A DNA stretch of 64,000 nucleotides from assembly GCA_037039925.1 (NCBI GenBank), contig JAXRKP010000366.1, positions 74,501 through 138,500 on the forward strand, written 5' to 3'. The notes beneath the pieces were generated by a model. The model did no database searches. It was given only the letters and a program-made list of their open reading frames with translations, and was not told the DNA's origin. How positions within the stretch are numbered: position 1 is the first letter of the stretch; the number at the start of each line of letters is the position of its first letter. This document shows positions 1 through 12,169 of this stretch, in pieces. Source of the DNA: Doris montereyensis. Its lineage: Eukaryota > Mollusca > Gastropoda > Nudibranchia > Dorididae. Position numbers and translations under genes: made by a program.

Positions 1-1689
1 ACGTTCGTCCTCGATGCATCATTTCCCCTGGTATTTTCTCCACATGGGAACATTTTTTTCGTTTTCAAGGATTTCCCTGATGCATGGAAACCCTGTTTTT
101 ACTACCTGAGTCCCATTTCCTACTTGTTTTCATACCCAATACATCAATTTCCAACCATTCAGACCTGAGTACGAAAATTCCGACATCTGATCTAAGTTTT
201 AAAATCTCTTCTCCATCACAGAATTCAGACAGGGTTCTAGACTTGTCCCAGTAGGATCATTCCATTTTACAACAGGAGTGACCAATAAACGAAAGTTTTA
301 TTTATTATTATATAATTAAGCCTACTTCATGAATAGTACAGCTGTTAGCATCGTTACTACCAGTTGTCCAAGGCAAAGATAATGATGGACACACCCCTTT
401 TGAAATAGACTAAACCAAAGGCCTTTGGACGTAGGCTTATGAGCCTGAACGCATCCTTTATCCTGTTTACTAAATAAAAATGGCTAACTAATCAGAAAGT
501 AAAGCATTATTTCAAAAGAGCGTTAAAAGAGAATGAGTAAGTAAGAGGGTAACAACAAAGAGGAATATTCAGGCCTCTCTTGCCCTGTCCTTCCTTCCCA
601 GTAAATGCTGGGTATCACGCTGAGAGGTTTGTAGCAGGCAAACGGGAAATCTCAGACATATCGCCATCGCTGAATGAAGAGTGCTGTAACAAACCAGCAT
701 TTACCAGTCATAGCCTAACCACATCAGGGTTAAGATGGTTTATAATACTAGATCTAACATGTGTGAGAAATATGACACATAAATTTTGGCAAAATAGGGA
801 AATGTGAATGGAACATTTTGTGAAATCTGTTGTGCAACAGTGTCAGTATGGAGAAAGAAATTATAATAGTATTGTCATTGATTGTGCTGGTCTCTACATC
901 TAATCATCTAGATTCTATCTATTCAACAATAATTCAGAGTTCAGACTCGATTTATAATTATTGATTAAAACTTACTTTAAAAAAATAAAACCCAGACCTA
1001 AATCTAGATTTCTAGCATAGAGATAGAATAGATAAATATTTCTTTTTCATCTGTTGAGCTGGGAGGAAGCCGGCGGAAGATTGCTTGGGACCATAGCATG
1101 CTATCGCTATGCTATCGCAATAATAATGCATTCTAGAAAGATTATGCAATAATTTCAATATCCCCTTACCATCTGCCCTCTTTAGGGCATTTTCTGGTCT
1201 TTGAAAATATGTAGGCATGATTTCAAATTATTGAAGATACCATCACAAGTTATAATAAACCTGATATTATGGTGTTCAAGCTGCGGACAATATGGCGATC
1301 CACATGTAAAGTAACTCCGCCAGATCCGGGCAAAGAAAACTCATTATTGACATGACACGACTTCCGGTTATAAAGTGACTCCTTATATTTGCCTCGTACG
1401 TTATTTTTTACTTTTCTTGGATCTTCCTAGACAGGTTAGAGAGGCGTGTGTATACCAGGACACGTGTAATACATGTATCGCTACTAAAAACCTTTAATGC
1501 TTTGTTTTGTTTTCATTTCGTTTTTTGTTGGGTTTTTTGGACATCAAATCTTGCAACGTTTATCACTTACTCGTTACAAGCACATTCATTAAATGTTAAT
1601 GATGAATCAAATCGATATTAATCTGAGGGTTGGTTATGTTTTGTTTTTGGTTGGGTTTTTGTTTTTTTCCGAATCAGAATAAGAATCAG
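1..1689. other. Intergenic, no gene recognised
   Basis: AT-rich DNA with only short open frames that resemble nothing known. No splice-flanked coding block, tRNA or clear repeat was seen. Confidence 0.5.
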
Positions 1690-2300
1690 AACCCTTTATA
1701 AGTCTTCTTCTTCTTCTTCTTCGATCTCTCTGCCAACCCATCAAATCAGGATGCAGATTGTCTCCATGAATTGCATAGTCTTTTGCAGACACTTCATAGG
1801 GTCGCATAGCTTTTCTTCCAGAGGTGCCTCTCCCGGCCATATCGCTGTTCTATCTGATATGTAAAGCGAACACAGCTGGAGAATATGTTCAGTATTCTAG
1901 TTGGACACTCCACACTCTCACCCTTTTAATTCCCCAACTTTTAGATAGCGATACATATATTGATGGAGATGGATGTGCCCAGTCCTGAGTCTGAATAGGG
2001 TGGCCTGAGACTTTTGTCAAGTTGGTGTATGGGATCTTTGGGGTTATAACTGCTATGATTTTCTCCCCGTTGATTGTAGACAGCTGCCTTGATGATTGTC
2101 TTCTCTTCTTCGAAGGTCAATGACAGAGACTCCTGGGGCATTTTTTTGTTTGTTTCGAGTTCATCTGCACACTCATTCCCGTCAATCTGGCAGTGTCTAG
2201 GTATCCATTGTAATATGGTGCATTGTGTTTTATTAGTTTCTGAATAGAGATATTTGGTATGACCATGAGAAGATTACAACACACAGAACTACGGCAATTG
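1690..2300 (-). mobile_element. LINE 3' end: RNase H-like domain and C-terminus
   Basis: Read on the minus strand, broken frames join into the end of a non-LTR retrotransposon polyprotein of the Jockey/I type. The segments seen include EEEKTIIKAA, then PIHQLDK, FRLRTGHIHLH, a CECG motif, EHILQLC, and a terminal IWPGE...LC. These match the RNase H C-terminal region and zinc knuckle of such elements. The frame changes several times, so it is dead. A (GAA)n tail, seen as CTTCTT at about 1706-1722 on the plus strand, follows the stop, as expected for the 3' end of the element. Similar tails occur near 11951, 18412 and 48558. Assignment to a clade is inference. Confidence 0.75.
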
Positions 2301-2429
2301 TACACAACCAAACAGTTAAAAAATATAAAACGTGCACTGATGCAATCAAGATTAAAATATACACATCCATACAACCACATAGCACTTAATGAGAACAATG
2401 TCCTATCAATCCATTTTTTCCATAGACAT

Positions 2430-2600
2430 GACCCATTTATCTATCTAGCTATTTATCTTTCCAATAGATATGTAGATCTGTCCGTTTACCTTACTTTCCA
2501 TCTCTTCTTTTCTCTCTATTTCTATTCTTTCTATCTATCTATATGTCTATCAATACATCTATCTATCTATCTATCTATCTATATATCGATTTGTCGTTCT
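2430..2600. repeat. Degenerate (TCTA)n microsatellite
   Basis: Runs of TCTA/TCTG words, purest at 2554-2585. They produce an artificial open frame of Tyr/Leu/Ser. Confidence 0.85.
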
Positions 2601-2609
2601 ATCTATTTA

Positions 2610-3300
2610 TCTAATAATAGTGATAATAAATAATTTCTATAGCACATTAAGTCCATAAAGGCGCTATACATGAATGGGGATGAGGAGAAAGAAGATCAAT
2701 GTAAAAGTTGTTAGTATAAAGCTTTAAAAAATTCCGTCTTGAGATTTTTCTTGAAATAGGAGAAATGTCTTGTGGTTGGTGATAAGAAGTTTCTTATACG
2801 AGAGGCGGTTTGTTTTTAAGGCTGTCTCCGAGAAATTAGATCGTGAACATTTTTTCTCAAGAGTGAAGCTGATGATCTGAGTGTCCTGGGTGGCACATGA
2901 ACGCAGACAAGAGAGCTTAGAAGATAATAAGGGGCGAGACCGTTGATGTATTTGTAGGCAAAATAGACGAGTTTGTGGTCCATTCTTTTATCCACAAGCA
3001 ACCAGTGCAGATACTTAAGTATGGGGGTAATGTGGTATATAAATGGTCTTAGTTCTGGAATTTATGCGTGCTGCAATGTTTTGGATACGCTGCAGTTTGT
3101 TGATTTTTTGTTTGTTTTGTGGGACACCATAGAGTAATGGACTGCAGTTAAAGTCCAATTTGCTCGTGACAAGCATGTGAATGAGGATTTTGGCTGTCTC
3201 GGTGTCGAGTAAGCTCTTCATTCTGCCAATATTTCTGGGATGAAAGTGCGATGATTGAACAATTCTTTTCATGTGCTTTTTCATGTCAAGAAATTCGTCA
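2610..3300 (-). mobile_element. LINE (L2/CR1-like) reverse transcriptase C-terminus and 3' tail
   Basis: On the minus strand two adjacent frames read HFHPRNIGRM, SLLDTETAKILIHMLVTSKL, LLYGVPQNKQ, LQRIQNIAAR and then VDKRMDHKLVYFAYKYING, LAPYYL, VPPRTLRSS. These are the hallmark C-terminal segments of L2/CR1-type reverse transcriptases. The tail after the coding end has the usual form of a short 'gcgcc..tatggact' stretch followed by AT-rich trinucleotide repeats at about 2610-2640. A frameshift near 3005 separates the two halves. It is a 5'-truncated dead copy. Confidence 0.85.
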
Positions 3301-3365
3301 AAGAAAAATCCAAAGTTATGAACTGATTGCGACCTTGCAACTTTGTGACTCGCGATTGATTTAGC

Positions 3366-3426
3366 TATCTAGTCATCTATCTATCTGTTTATCTTTCTCT
3401 GTGTATGTCTATCTATTTGTCTATTT

Positions 3427-3470
<44 letters not shown>

Positions 3471-3627
3471 ATACATATCTAACATATATCTATATATCTA
3501 CAATGTATTTATCTATCTATATATCTATCTTTCTGCCTGCCTGTCTGTCTGTCTATCTATCGATCTATCTATCTATATGTATGTATGTCTATCTGTCTGT
3601 CTGTCTGTCTATCGATCTATCTATCTA

Positions 3628-3676
<49 letters not shown>

Positions 3677-3715
3677 CTATATATATATATATATATATCT
3701 ATATATATATATATA

Positions 3716-3781
<66 letters not shown>

Positions 3782-3808
3782 CCTGTCTGTCTATCTATCT
3801 ATCTACAC
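3366..3808. repeat. Compound (TCTA)n/(TCTG)n/(TA)n microsatellite
   Basis: About 440 bp of alternating TCTA, TCTG, TGTA and long TA tracts, the longest TA block at about 3721-3778. Overlapping Tyr/Ile-rich open frames here are artefacts of the repeat. Confidence 0.95.
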
Positions 3809-3894
3809 AATATGTACAAATATAATTATCCCCAGTGACGACAATATAATTTAGATATAAGTAGTAGGTGTAAATGATACTATTTAAACGTTTT

Positions 3895-4135
3895 TATTAT
3901 GAAACCTGTCAAAAATGGCGGCTTAGGTAGCCTACTCGTAAATGGAAATTCTTCTCAAAGACAATAAAACAATGACAAATTTCCGTTATTAAACGTCTCT
4001 TCTGGTAAAAAAATCTTTAAATGACAACACTCTTGGCATCATTTGAATCTACAGGCAAAATATGATTACTCTTTGTGGCCTGGTAATAGCACCTTTAAAC
4101 GGACAAGGAACGACCAACTCAGAATTATGTATATC
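3895..4135 (+). repeat. Unnamed interspersed repeat, copy 1
   Basis: It shares ordered similarity with 23781-23985 in the same orientation: 'ctctaca/tctaca-ggcaaa', 'cttctgg', 'gacctgg/ggcctgg', 'aactcagaa'. Two dispersed copies define a repeat of at least 200 bp that I do not recognise. Confidence 0.6.
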
Positions 4136-4485
4136 TGTTTGTCTACCTATCTGTCACTTTGTCTATTGATTTCTCTCATCATCATCATCATTGAAGGGAC
4201 TGGTCTACGTTCGAGTTCATTTGTGAAACCCTTGAAACGGAGACTCATAACTTACGGCCTCAGCTGGCTCGGGGCTAGTAATCCGCCTTTATACCACAGT
4301 TATTTTACCTCCAGTGAGATGCATGTCATGTTACAGATACATTTACATATGTACAACGGATGTGCACAGTTTATAGAATGGCATATTGTGTTCTGATTTA
4401 AACAAACTCACAAAGTAGAACATTAATTTATGACAATTGTCACATCGATTGATTGATTGATTGAAATTTACCTCGAATGATGTAT

Positions 4486-5710
4486 CTATGTTGAGTTGAT
4501 GGTATGATCAACGAGGTGATTCCAGTCGATGATGGTACGGATGAAGAAAGAGTTTCCGTAGTTGTTTGTATGTGATGGAGGTATTGTGTAGCAATTTGTG
4601 TTGTAGGGCTCAATTATGTTATTCGTTATGTGGTCTTCAAATTTTCGTGGTTTGATGATGCGCTTGGGACGTTTTGGAATTAGGAATTTCCCTGGGGAAA
4701 TTGATGGAGTCATTCCTCTGACAATTTTGAACATGCAAAGGCTAGTCTGAGCTGGGTTGTTTTCGATCTTTGAGGTCAGAGAGGTTTAAGATCCTGTAGC
4801 ATTTGTGTAATATCATTGTCAGAGAGGTTTTGATCCTGGAGCATTTGTGTAATGCAGCCTGGTGTTCTAGAGCTGTACTGTCCGGTGATGAAACAAACTC
4901 CCTGTTGTTAGATTTCCCTTAAACATTCTGATGTCCTCTTCAAGGTATGTATCCCACACTGTGGCTTCATATTCCAACATAGATCTCACATACAACATAT
5001 ATGCATTTCGTCTGCAGTCTATGGAAGAATGTCTCAGATTTCTTCAAGGAAGCCAATGGTGGAGCTTGCTTTTTGTGTGATCTTCGTGATGTGAATACAT
5101 GTACCCCATTTCAGATCCTCAGATATTATTATTCCAAGATAGGGACTTTTCTTCACTTCTTCTAATATTGTGTTGTTTAGCTGGTATTTGCGGGTAGATT
5201 TATTCCTTATGCTCAAAATTTGGCATTGACGCACATACCCCCGTTTCTGGCCCATTTTTCTAGAGAATTTAGATCTTTTCGTAAGACGACATGATCTTGA
5301 CTTGACTGGATACTAGAGTAGATTAGACAGCCATTCACATATTATCGCACCTGGTATGTTACTCGTTCAGGTAGATCATCTATATGACAAGAACAGGAGA
5401 GGGCCTAGGACTGTGCCTTGTGGGACACCTGATGTTACAGGGGCCTCTTCTGATGCATTGTAAGTTGCATGTATCCGTGACGTGCGTATCTGATAGGCTC
5501 CATAGAAACAGGCTTTTAGGGTCATACCGGTACCAGAAAGAGAAAAACGAAAAGTACGGGAAAGTGGAAAGGGAGACTTGGACTTGGAGAGGGATGGAAA
5601 TGACACCACAAGACAGGGATGGTTGGAGAGCTTTCGTTGGTGGCCTATATGCCACATGAGGAGTAACATTGACAGGGCTTCAAGATCATGATGATGAATT
5701 GAATGCATCG
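4486..5710 (-). mobile_element. LINE reverse transcriptase fragment (C-terminal half)
   Basis: Minus-strand frames in order from 5710 downward carry SGVPQGTVLGPLLFL (RT domain 4/5 motif), then a decayed DDLPE and a degraded FADD-like stretch (VNGCLIYS). Next come YLGIIISEDLKW and KASSTIGFL (thumb region), and finally MFKIVRGMTPSISP, LIPKRPKR and RTIIDWNHL, the typical C-terminus of Jockey-superfamily LINEs. Frames change between blocks and the catalytic YxDD is not intact, so it is inactive. Confidence 0.85.
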
Positions 5711-6566
5711 CTCATACTCATAGACAATTAGACTTCATATGGGTAATGTCTTTTGCGGATAACTTTGTTAGTTTACGTCCCATCAAGTTCAAATTTTGTA
5801 CAGTTCTTAAAAAACTCGTCGCAATGTGCATATGTTTTTTTCGAATTTTTTTAGCACAATACAAAAAAAGTTTTCTTCATAGCATTTGCAAAAAATGAAG
5901 TGATTATAACATCTCTAATTTGGGCTTTCGTGTCATGCCTTAAAGCATACTTTCTTTTTAAAGGCATCTTCGTCTTCATCATCATCTTTTTAGATTCAGA
6001 CTAATCTGTTTTAATCTTGAGCTGTAAGTAATAAATTTGCTCACATTAAACGAAGCGTTGCAATAGAGCAGTTAGTTGCATTCTGTTCGTATATACGGTT
6101 TCATTGGTACTGTCGAGATGCCACGAAAAAGACGTTGAACACTTTTCAAACTCGGTATTTACTGTAAACACTTGAATATGAGTTTTTTAACATCGTCCGG
6201 GAAATACATGTATATAGTTTTATGCTAGATTAGAAAAAAAATCTGTAACGTTAAAATTGAACAAAAAAATACAATCATATTGCAATATAAGTTTTGAGTA
6301 AATGTGCAAAATTTGAACATGAAACATTGTAATATAAAAAAGATGCCCTGAAAAAAACGTTGCCCATATGAAATGAAATTGACTATAGTTCACTTCTGGT
6401 TGTTCATTGTGTGTGTTGAGGATGCTTCTTATAAATAATTCACTTACATACATCATTGTTAGGATAGGATTTGCTTTACATGTCTCAGGTAATATAATAA
6501 TATATAGGCGTTTAACTGAAATGCGTTTTATGTAATTGTGGTTACTCAATCCATTGTACACTCAAA
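5711..6566. other. Intergenic, nothing recognised
   Basis: AT-rich. The 113-codon minus-strand frame at 6220-6561 has no recognisable motif or splice context. Confidence 0.45.
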
Positions 6567-6665
6567 CCTCGTTGTATCACCAACTGTTGTGCCAGTGGTA
6601 ATTTGGTGTTATAACGGGAATGACATTATAACGAAAAGATCTTTTTCAGTATTACAACGAGGGAA
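6567..6665. mobile_element. Candidate short MITE with CCTCGTTGTA ends
   Basis: The left end reads acCTCGTTGTAtcacc and the right end TTACAACGAGG, an inverted pair around about 80 bp that also contains 'cattataacgaa'. Ends of the CCTCGTTATAACG type are common on pogo/Tigger-like miniature elements (family knowledge). A diverged relative of the left half is at about 55867-55935. Confidence 0.45.
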
Positions 6666-7264
6666 ATAATCACTATTTGACTAATACAGCAATGTAAGCC
6701 TAATGCATGTGAAATGGCTATTGTAGCTGTAGTATTATATAGCAATAGTAGAATCTTATGTAGTCTAGAGAAAAAATACTACAGAAACACCCCTAACTCA
6801 AAATGGATTAGCCTAGGTTATGACACTGCTGTGAAGCCTTATTCCGCCATTCAATTAGACCCAATCATAGCATACACTTATCCCGCCGAGGTAGTGTCAG
6901 GATGACACGATTTGGGCCTACGCAGATGCTACTCTTCATTCAGCTGACCTAGGCCTAAGCAATGGACGATAAAGTTGTCTCCAAACCTTTAGTACTCTCA
7001 TAAAGAAGAAGCATTGTGACACTAGTGCCAGTGTCATTTCTATAAGTATAAGTGTAAGAGTATTTAGACACACAATCATGTCAGTGATCCTGGTGGCTGT
7101 GTGTACAGTGTGTGTTCGACTCCGAGATCTGTGACAAAACCAAACTACATTCTACTTATACCCGCTTGCATCACTTCGGGAAAGGGGTGGTGATGCACAG
7201 TGGCGGTATAACGAGTTGTATTTTACAATAGTTATGAAGGAACGTTCCGGTCAAATCATTGGCA
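6666..7264. other. Intergenic, nothing recognised
   Basis: No repeat or coding similarity recognised. Confidence 0.4.
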
Positions 7265-7425
7265 AATGGCGAAATAATGGCATCCGTGAAAGAGATTGAA
7301 AGAAAAGAAGAATATGTCAGTAACAACCACCAACCGGCCACAGAGGTGAAATATAACGAGGAAGTAGCAAGATAAATGACCTGAACGAGTGAAAGTAAAG
7401 AAGGATCTACTAGTAGAACCCACCG
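7265..7425 (-). mobile_element. Family D repeat, two partial copies
   Basis: The words 'gaaagagattgaaag' and 'aacgagtgaaagtaaag', each followed by 'ccaccaaccgg'- or 'cccaccgg'-like ends, match the reverse complement of the family D unit best seen at 44600-44760. Confidence 0.45.
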
Positions 7426-7599
7426 GCTGTCATCGCAAAAAAAGCAAACGTGTAAGTACATGTAATGTAAATAAAAAATGAGTGAAAAATACAGCAGAGT
7501 ACAGGCAGTTGAAATGAAATATCTCTGAATAGTAGGGAAAACTAAAAGAGACAAAATCAGAAGCACAACAATAAGAGATCAAACCAAAACAGATGGTGT

Positions 7600-7862
7600 A
7601 AAAATGAAGACAGAAAAAATCAACTGAGATGTTTTGGGCTCTGTAAATAGACTGAATGAAAAAAGAATAGTTAGATCAGTATACCCACGGTAAAAGACCA
7701 AAGACAGACCTCGGAGAAAGTGGGAAGAAGATATAAAAGAGACACTACAGCAAAGAAATTTGACCTTCACAGAAGTAAACAGAAAATGTTAGGACAGAAT
7801 AGCCTGGAGAAAGATCATTTCGGGCATCTAAACCCATACACCGGAAGGTAGAATGGCAACTG
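7600..7862 (+). mobile_element. LINE endonuclease/RT polyprotein C-terminal tail
   Basis: Plus-strand broken frames resemble the C-terminal tail of LINE polyproteins: a GHV-like 'FWALxID/RLNEKRIVRSVY' stretch, then RPRRKWEEDIKETLQQR, LTFTEVN, DRIAWRKIISG. The order 'RGRP..KW..DI......G......A.DR..WR' is a widely shared LINE tail signature. Internal stops show it is dead. Confidence 0.65.
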
Positions 7863-7949
7863 ATAAAGAAAGTAAAGGAAATTTCATTTTCATTGAAATT
7901 TACCCCGTTTACCCATAATAATAATATGCAAGATTTACAAATACAAACG

Positions 7950-8345
7950 AGAAATCCACTCTCCTTTATGGCTCAGATGCATGGCATTTGACTAGGACAA
8001 ATAGCAATAGCACACAACTATAGACTTTCATCAACAAGTCATGCATACGACAATGATACATCCTTAAGATCCGATGGCCAGGAAAAAGACCAAACAGAAT
8101 ATTGTCAACCAGGAGATAGCTCAGAGGAAGTCAGGCTTGAAAGGACACACCTTGAGAAAGCCACAGGACAGAATCATAAGACAGTCACTTGACAGGAACT
8201 CTCAAGGGAATAGAAAAGTGGGTAGACCAAAAGAAGGCCTGGAAAAGATCTGTTGAAGAGGAGGCCGGGACAGCCGGCTGGTCAGGGGCTGAGGTAAGGA
8301 GTGTGGCACAGAACAGGGTGAGATGGAGGAATGATGACACAACCC
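7950..8345 (+). mobile_element. LINE polyprotein C-terminal tail, second family
   Basis: Plus-strand segments read TLLYGSDAWHLT, TFINKS, then after a frame change GLKGHTLRKPQD, IIRQSLDRNSQGNRK and VGRPKEGL. This is the 'YGSETW..TFIN..LR..WIGHTLRKP...QALxWNPQGKRKRGRP' tail found in many invertebrate LINEs. Stops and frameshifts show decay. The 60-codon frame at 8074-8256 is part of this tail and not a host gene. Confidence 0.8.
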
Positions 8346-8389
8346 TGAGTTCCAGATGAAACAAAGAGGAAAATCAAAGCAAGTCCCTA

Positions 8390-8485
8390 TATTATGCGGT
8401 GATCTCAGGGTGAATTGAAAGGAAACAGCAAGATAAAATGTATGTGAAAGAAAGGAAGTAAGACCAACCAGGAGCACCTGTCGAT
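8390..8485 (-). mobile_element. Family D repeat copy
   Basis: Contains 'gcggtgatctcagggtga', 'ggaaacagcaagata' and 'gtaagaccaacc', the reverse complement of the family D consensus. Confidence 0.65.
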
Positions 8486-9054
8486 CGCCATCAAAAACAA
8501 AACAAACACCGAAATAAATGAAAGAAAAATGGGTTTGTCTGTTTCTTTAAAATTTTCCCCCTCCACATATCCTGTTGTGTCAGGGTGAAAAACAAAACAA
8601 GGAAAAGAAATGAACCAAAGCAAATGAAAAAAAAAAAAAGACAACAAACAAAAACTAAACATTAAAAAAGGGAATGGAAGCCGTGATCTTTTGCAGTAAA
8701 AAAGCAACATATATGTATGTTTTATTTCAAAGAAGCCTCAAGATTGTAATGGAACAACAAGGGCATGACAAGTTATTAAACCACTAATAATAATAATAGT
8801 AAGAAGAACTTAACTTCATCGGCTCATAGACAAATATGATAATAAATAAATAAAAAACAAAGAAACTACCTTCTAATAATACTAGACCTTATACTTGGAA
8901 GTATGTTGTGACCAAATGAAGGAACAAGTGGAAACAAATATGAAACAAAAATGAATAAAAACTAAAAAGACAACAAAATAAACAGAGAAAATAATAATGG
9001 CATTGGTATGTAAATTTGTAAAGATTCTACATACAATAGAAAGAATCGTAAACG
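8486..9054. other. A-rich intergenic DNA
   Basis: Long A-rich stretches and a few AAT runs. No feature recognised. Confidence 0.4.
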
Positions 9055-9190
9055 GAGTTTTGCTTCATTGCAATTTACCTCATCCACCAAATGTCGAGAT
9101 CTCAGGATAAAAGAAAAGAAACAGCAAGATAAAAGACGTATGAAAGAGTCAAAAGAAGAAGTAAAATTCTCTAATAGCGCCCGCCACCAA
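9055..9190 (-). mobile_element. Family D repeat copy
   Basis: Full-length reverse-strand copy from 'aatttacctcatccacc' through 'gagatctcagg', 'ggaaacagcaag'-like DNA to 'gcgcccgccaccaacc'. Confidence 0.65.
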
Positions 9191-10089
9191 CCCTCAGTGT
9201 GTAAGGAGAGCAGGATAAAATAATTAGCAACAAAGAGAATGAAAATTCTGAACACGTTGGAAGATTAATGGTTTAAAGTTTTGATTTATCAACCAATGTC
9301 GTCTCTTGACTAAATCATATCCTAACATTCAAAAGTAACAACCTGATGACTACCGTCATACTTTGACATTTCGTCAAACCAGAGTGAAAACACATTAATT
9401 CAATCATATTAAAACAAACAATTTTGTAATACTTCATATACTGTTGTTTTATATAATGTGTATGTGTTCATGGGTATATTATGCAGTGTGCTTATTATTA
9501 CATTTTACTGTTTGACAGTACAATGTAAAGCACATTGATGATGTTTATATATTTGAAAAAGGAAATGATAAAAAAAAACATGCCTTATTCAGTTGAGGTA
9601 AAAAGTCATTCGTGTAATAATTAAAAGTTAAGGGATAAAATATATTGATACACAAAGTATATGTTAAAAAAACCCACCAAATAAATCAAACAAAAACATA
9701 ACAAAAAATCCATGACGAACTGATCCATTTCGCTTAACTATGACTACACATAATAAAGAAAAGAAAAAAGAAGAAAACTCTGGTTGTCTAAAAGTTTCAT
9801 TTATACATAAAAAAATTATTTTCTTACAAAAATAAATGAAATGAAGATTTCGCAATTTAATTATAACAACACATTCAGCAAAGGTCAAACTTGATCTTCC
9901 TTTTCTGATAGTAGTCTTAATTTTGGCATGAAGGATTAAATACAACTGTAACACAAAGCCATAGAGAGACAGTGAATGTGTTAATCAATAAACTTATATT
10001 TATATGTACTATTTAGCGTCAGGCATGGTAACCTCGTGACTTTCACACAGAGTCAAAGAAACATAAAATTTTGTAAACTTAAATGCAGT
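9191..10089. other. AT-rich intergenic DNA
   Basis: Nothing recognised. The Phe-rich minus-strand frame at 9664-9954 is low complexity. Confidence 0.4.
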
Positions 10090-10505
10090 AGTAAGGCCCA
10101 TTGAGCCAGAGCTTATCTTGGTTTATGTTATATGAAATGGAACAAATGACAGGAAATCATCCCCTGGACAGGATGCTTATCTGTCGCAGATCAGACTAAG
10201 GTTGGTTCCCATTTGTGCCTAGGTCGACTGGGGAAAACATGTGCTATGTCCCTTTCCCAATGAACACAACAAAGTGTAATCAGGAGTAGAGTCCTGATGT
10301 TTGTGGACATATGGCATAGCATGGTAGTTTGCCATTGCTTTTCATGCCAACTTTATTTTTGCTGAGTCTGAATAGACCTAGCTACCCATTTTGTTGCTGG
10401 GTTGACAAAAGGGCGTGACATTTGTTTTTGCTCAGACTGGTAATTGAACTCAAGCCTCTTGGGTGATAGTCTGACACTCTACCAACTAAGGTACTGGAGC
10501 CTCCA
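10090..10505 (-). mobile_element. SINE family A copy
   Basis: On the reverse strand the element begins with a tRNA-like head at about 10500 ('ccttagttggtagagt' and 'ggcttgagttcaatta', A- and B-box like). It runs down to 'ggacaggatgctta' and 'ccagagcttatcttgg' body words shared with the other family A copies. Confidence 0.65.
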
Positions 10506-11159
10506 CATTTATTCATCGAGCAAAAATCATATCAACGTTTAAAAATGAAAATTTCTTTTTAGAATTTTCTATAATACGACACTGTAATAATAGTGTTACC
10601 ATAGACAGAGTATTACGAAGAACATTTCTAAACAAAAATTGCTTCCAACAAGCAGAATGAACATAAATAAAACATCAGCATCACAGGTATAACATTACAG
10701 CAAAAATCTTGAATATTTTAATGCCTGATTTATAACATGACAACATCCTGAGCAGGAAACCCTGCTGTTTGCAGCTTCACCTATCCTTCGGACACAAAAT
10801 ACATCTTTAAAAATCATGGTGAACGTCCGAAGGGAAAACCAAATGCCGAACCCTATTTCTTTTTTCCAAACACTATGTAATACTACTTATCACTGCTGCC
10901 AGTCGCTATCTTTGCATGAAGCATTTTTTAGTTAGACATTTAATGCGGAATAATGGTTGAGGAAATGTTCATCACCGCGGATAGAGCCATGAAGTTTTTT
11001 TATATAGTAATTTTCAGTGGTTGAATTTGAATGATATTATATCAAGATATTGAGACGAAGGGGAGAGTTAATTTCAGATGTTTGGGAAAAAATACGATTT
11101 TTTCTCTAAACTTACTCCATTCACGGACAGTGAACAGCAGTGATGATAAGTAAAGACTA
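10506..11159. other. Intergenic, nothing recognised
   Basis: AT-rich, no motif recognised. Confidence 0.4.
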
Positions 11160-11410
11160 AAGCAACGTCCTCCAAGGCCCTTAACTGCCTATGGAGTCAG
11201 AGCGTATCCCGGTTTTAATAGCGTGATGCTAGTCTGTCACAGGTTGTTACTCCCAAGCTGATGCTGGAACCCATTTACACAAAGGTCGAGTGGGAAAAAT
11301 GAGTGTTCGTGTCTTTTCCCAAGGAAAACAATGTTGGACCTAGCATTGTTAGGATTTGAACCCATGACCTCATGGTCCCAAGTCCGGCACCTTAACCACT
11401 AGGCCACATG
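11160..11410 (-). mobile_element. SINE family A, well preserved copy
   Basis: Read from 11410 downward: 'ggcctagtggttaagg' (A-box region), 'ccatgaggtcatgggttc' and 'gggttcaaatcct' (B-box-like), then 'cattgttttccttggg', 'cccactcgacctttg' and 'gcctatggagtc'. The layout of tRNA-like head plus unrelated body is that of a tRNA-derived SINE. Confidence 0.75.
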
Positions 11411-12169
11411 ACATATTATTTCAATACAATCCTCAGCAGTCCGCGAATTTAAAGCCTCATCATGGTTTTGTATATATATGTCAATAAAACAGAAAAAAAA
11501 AGACTAGAGGATTTAAACAATGTATAAATTAAAAATCTATAGGCAGAAAGCATAACATGGTCTTGGTATCAAAGGGAGGTAACATGAGAAAGCAAGACCA
11601 AAAAAAAAAAAATATATAAATGTTAGAATCAGCATTAAATGTACGAGAGATATCCACCACCTTATAAAATAAATCATACACATCTCAATAAAAGTCGCAG
11701 ACATCGTAAGGCACTGCCGTCATGGGAGCAGAAACACTGGGAATGTGTTCATGTTCAAGTTTGTAAGAAATCTTGGACATAAATTAAAGAGACCAAAGGA
11801 GAAAAAGACAACAACGGCAACTCGCATGCAAACATTTTTATGACTAAATTTCCGAGCAAAATATAGGCTTGCCATTCATCCATTGAGCAAAGGAACAATT
11901 TTTATAAAATTATGAAATGAAAGAACAAATTATCTTGAAATAGCCAAATTCTTCTTCTTCTTCTTCGATCTCTGAAACAGCCAAATGACTCGTTTAAAAT
12001 AAAATAGGAGAATCTAGGAGAAGGAGAGAATTTTTTCTAGGACATTTTTGGGAGTTTCTAGAGTGTTACTAACCCTGGCTTAAGTACACGTGTGACATAT
12101 TAGGGAATCATTTTGACTTTCATTAATATGCACAACTCAAATTTCTTCTTAAGTTGACCGTTTGTTTGG
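11411..12169. other. Intergenic with (GAA)n LINE-tail remnant
   Basis: A CTTCTT run at about 11951-11967 followed by 'cgatctct' matches the LINE tail at 1706-1730. The rest is unrecognised. Confidence 0.4.

Noticed and set aside
3401..3854. Three overlapping Tyr/Ile-rich open frames of up to 145 codons
   Set aside because: Produced by the TCTA/TA microsatellite.
10090..11410. tRNA genes suggested by A- and B-box-like words
   Set aside because: No cloverleaf can be drawn; they are heads of SINE family A, which recurs throughout.
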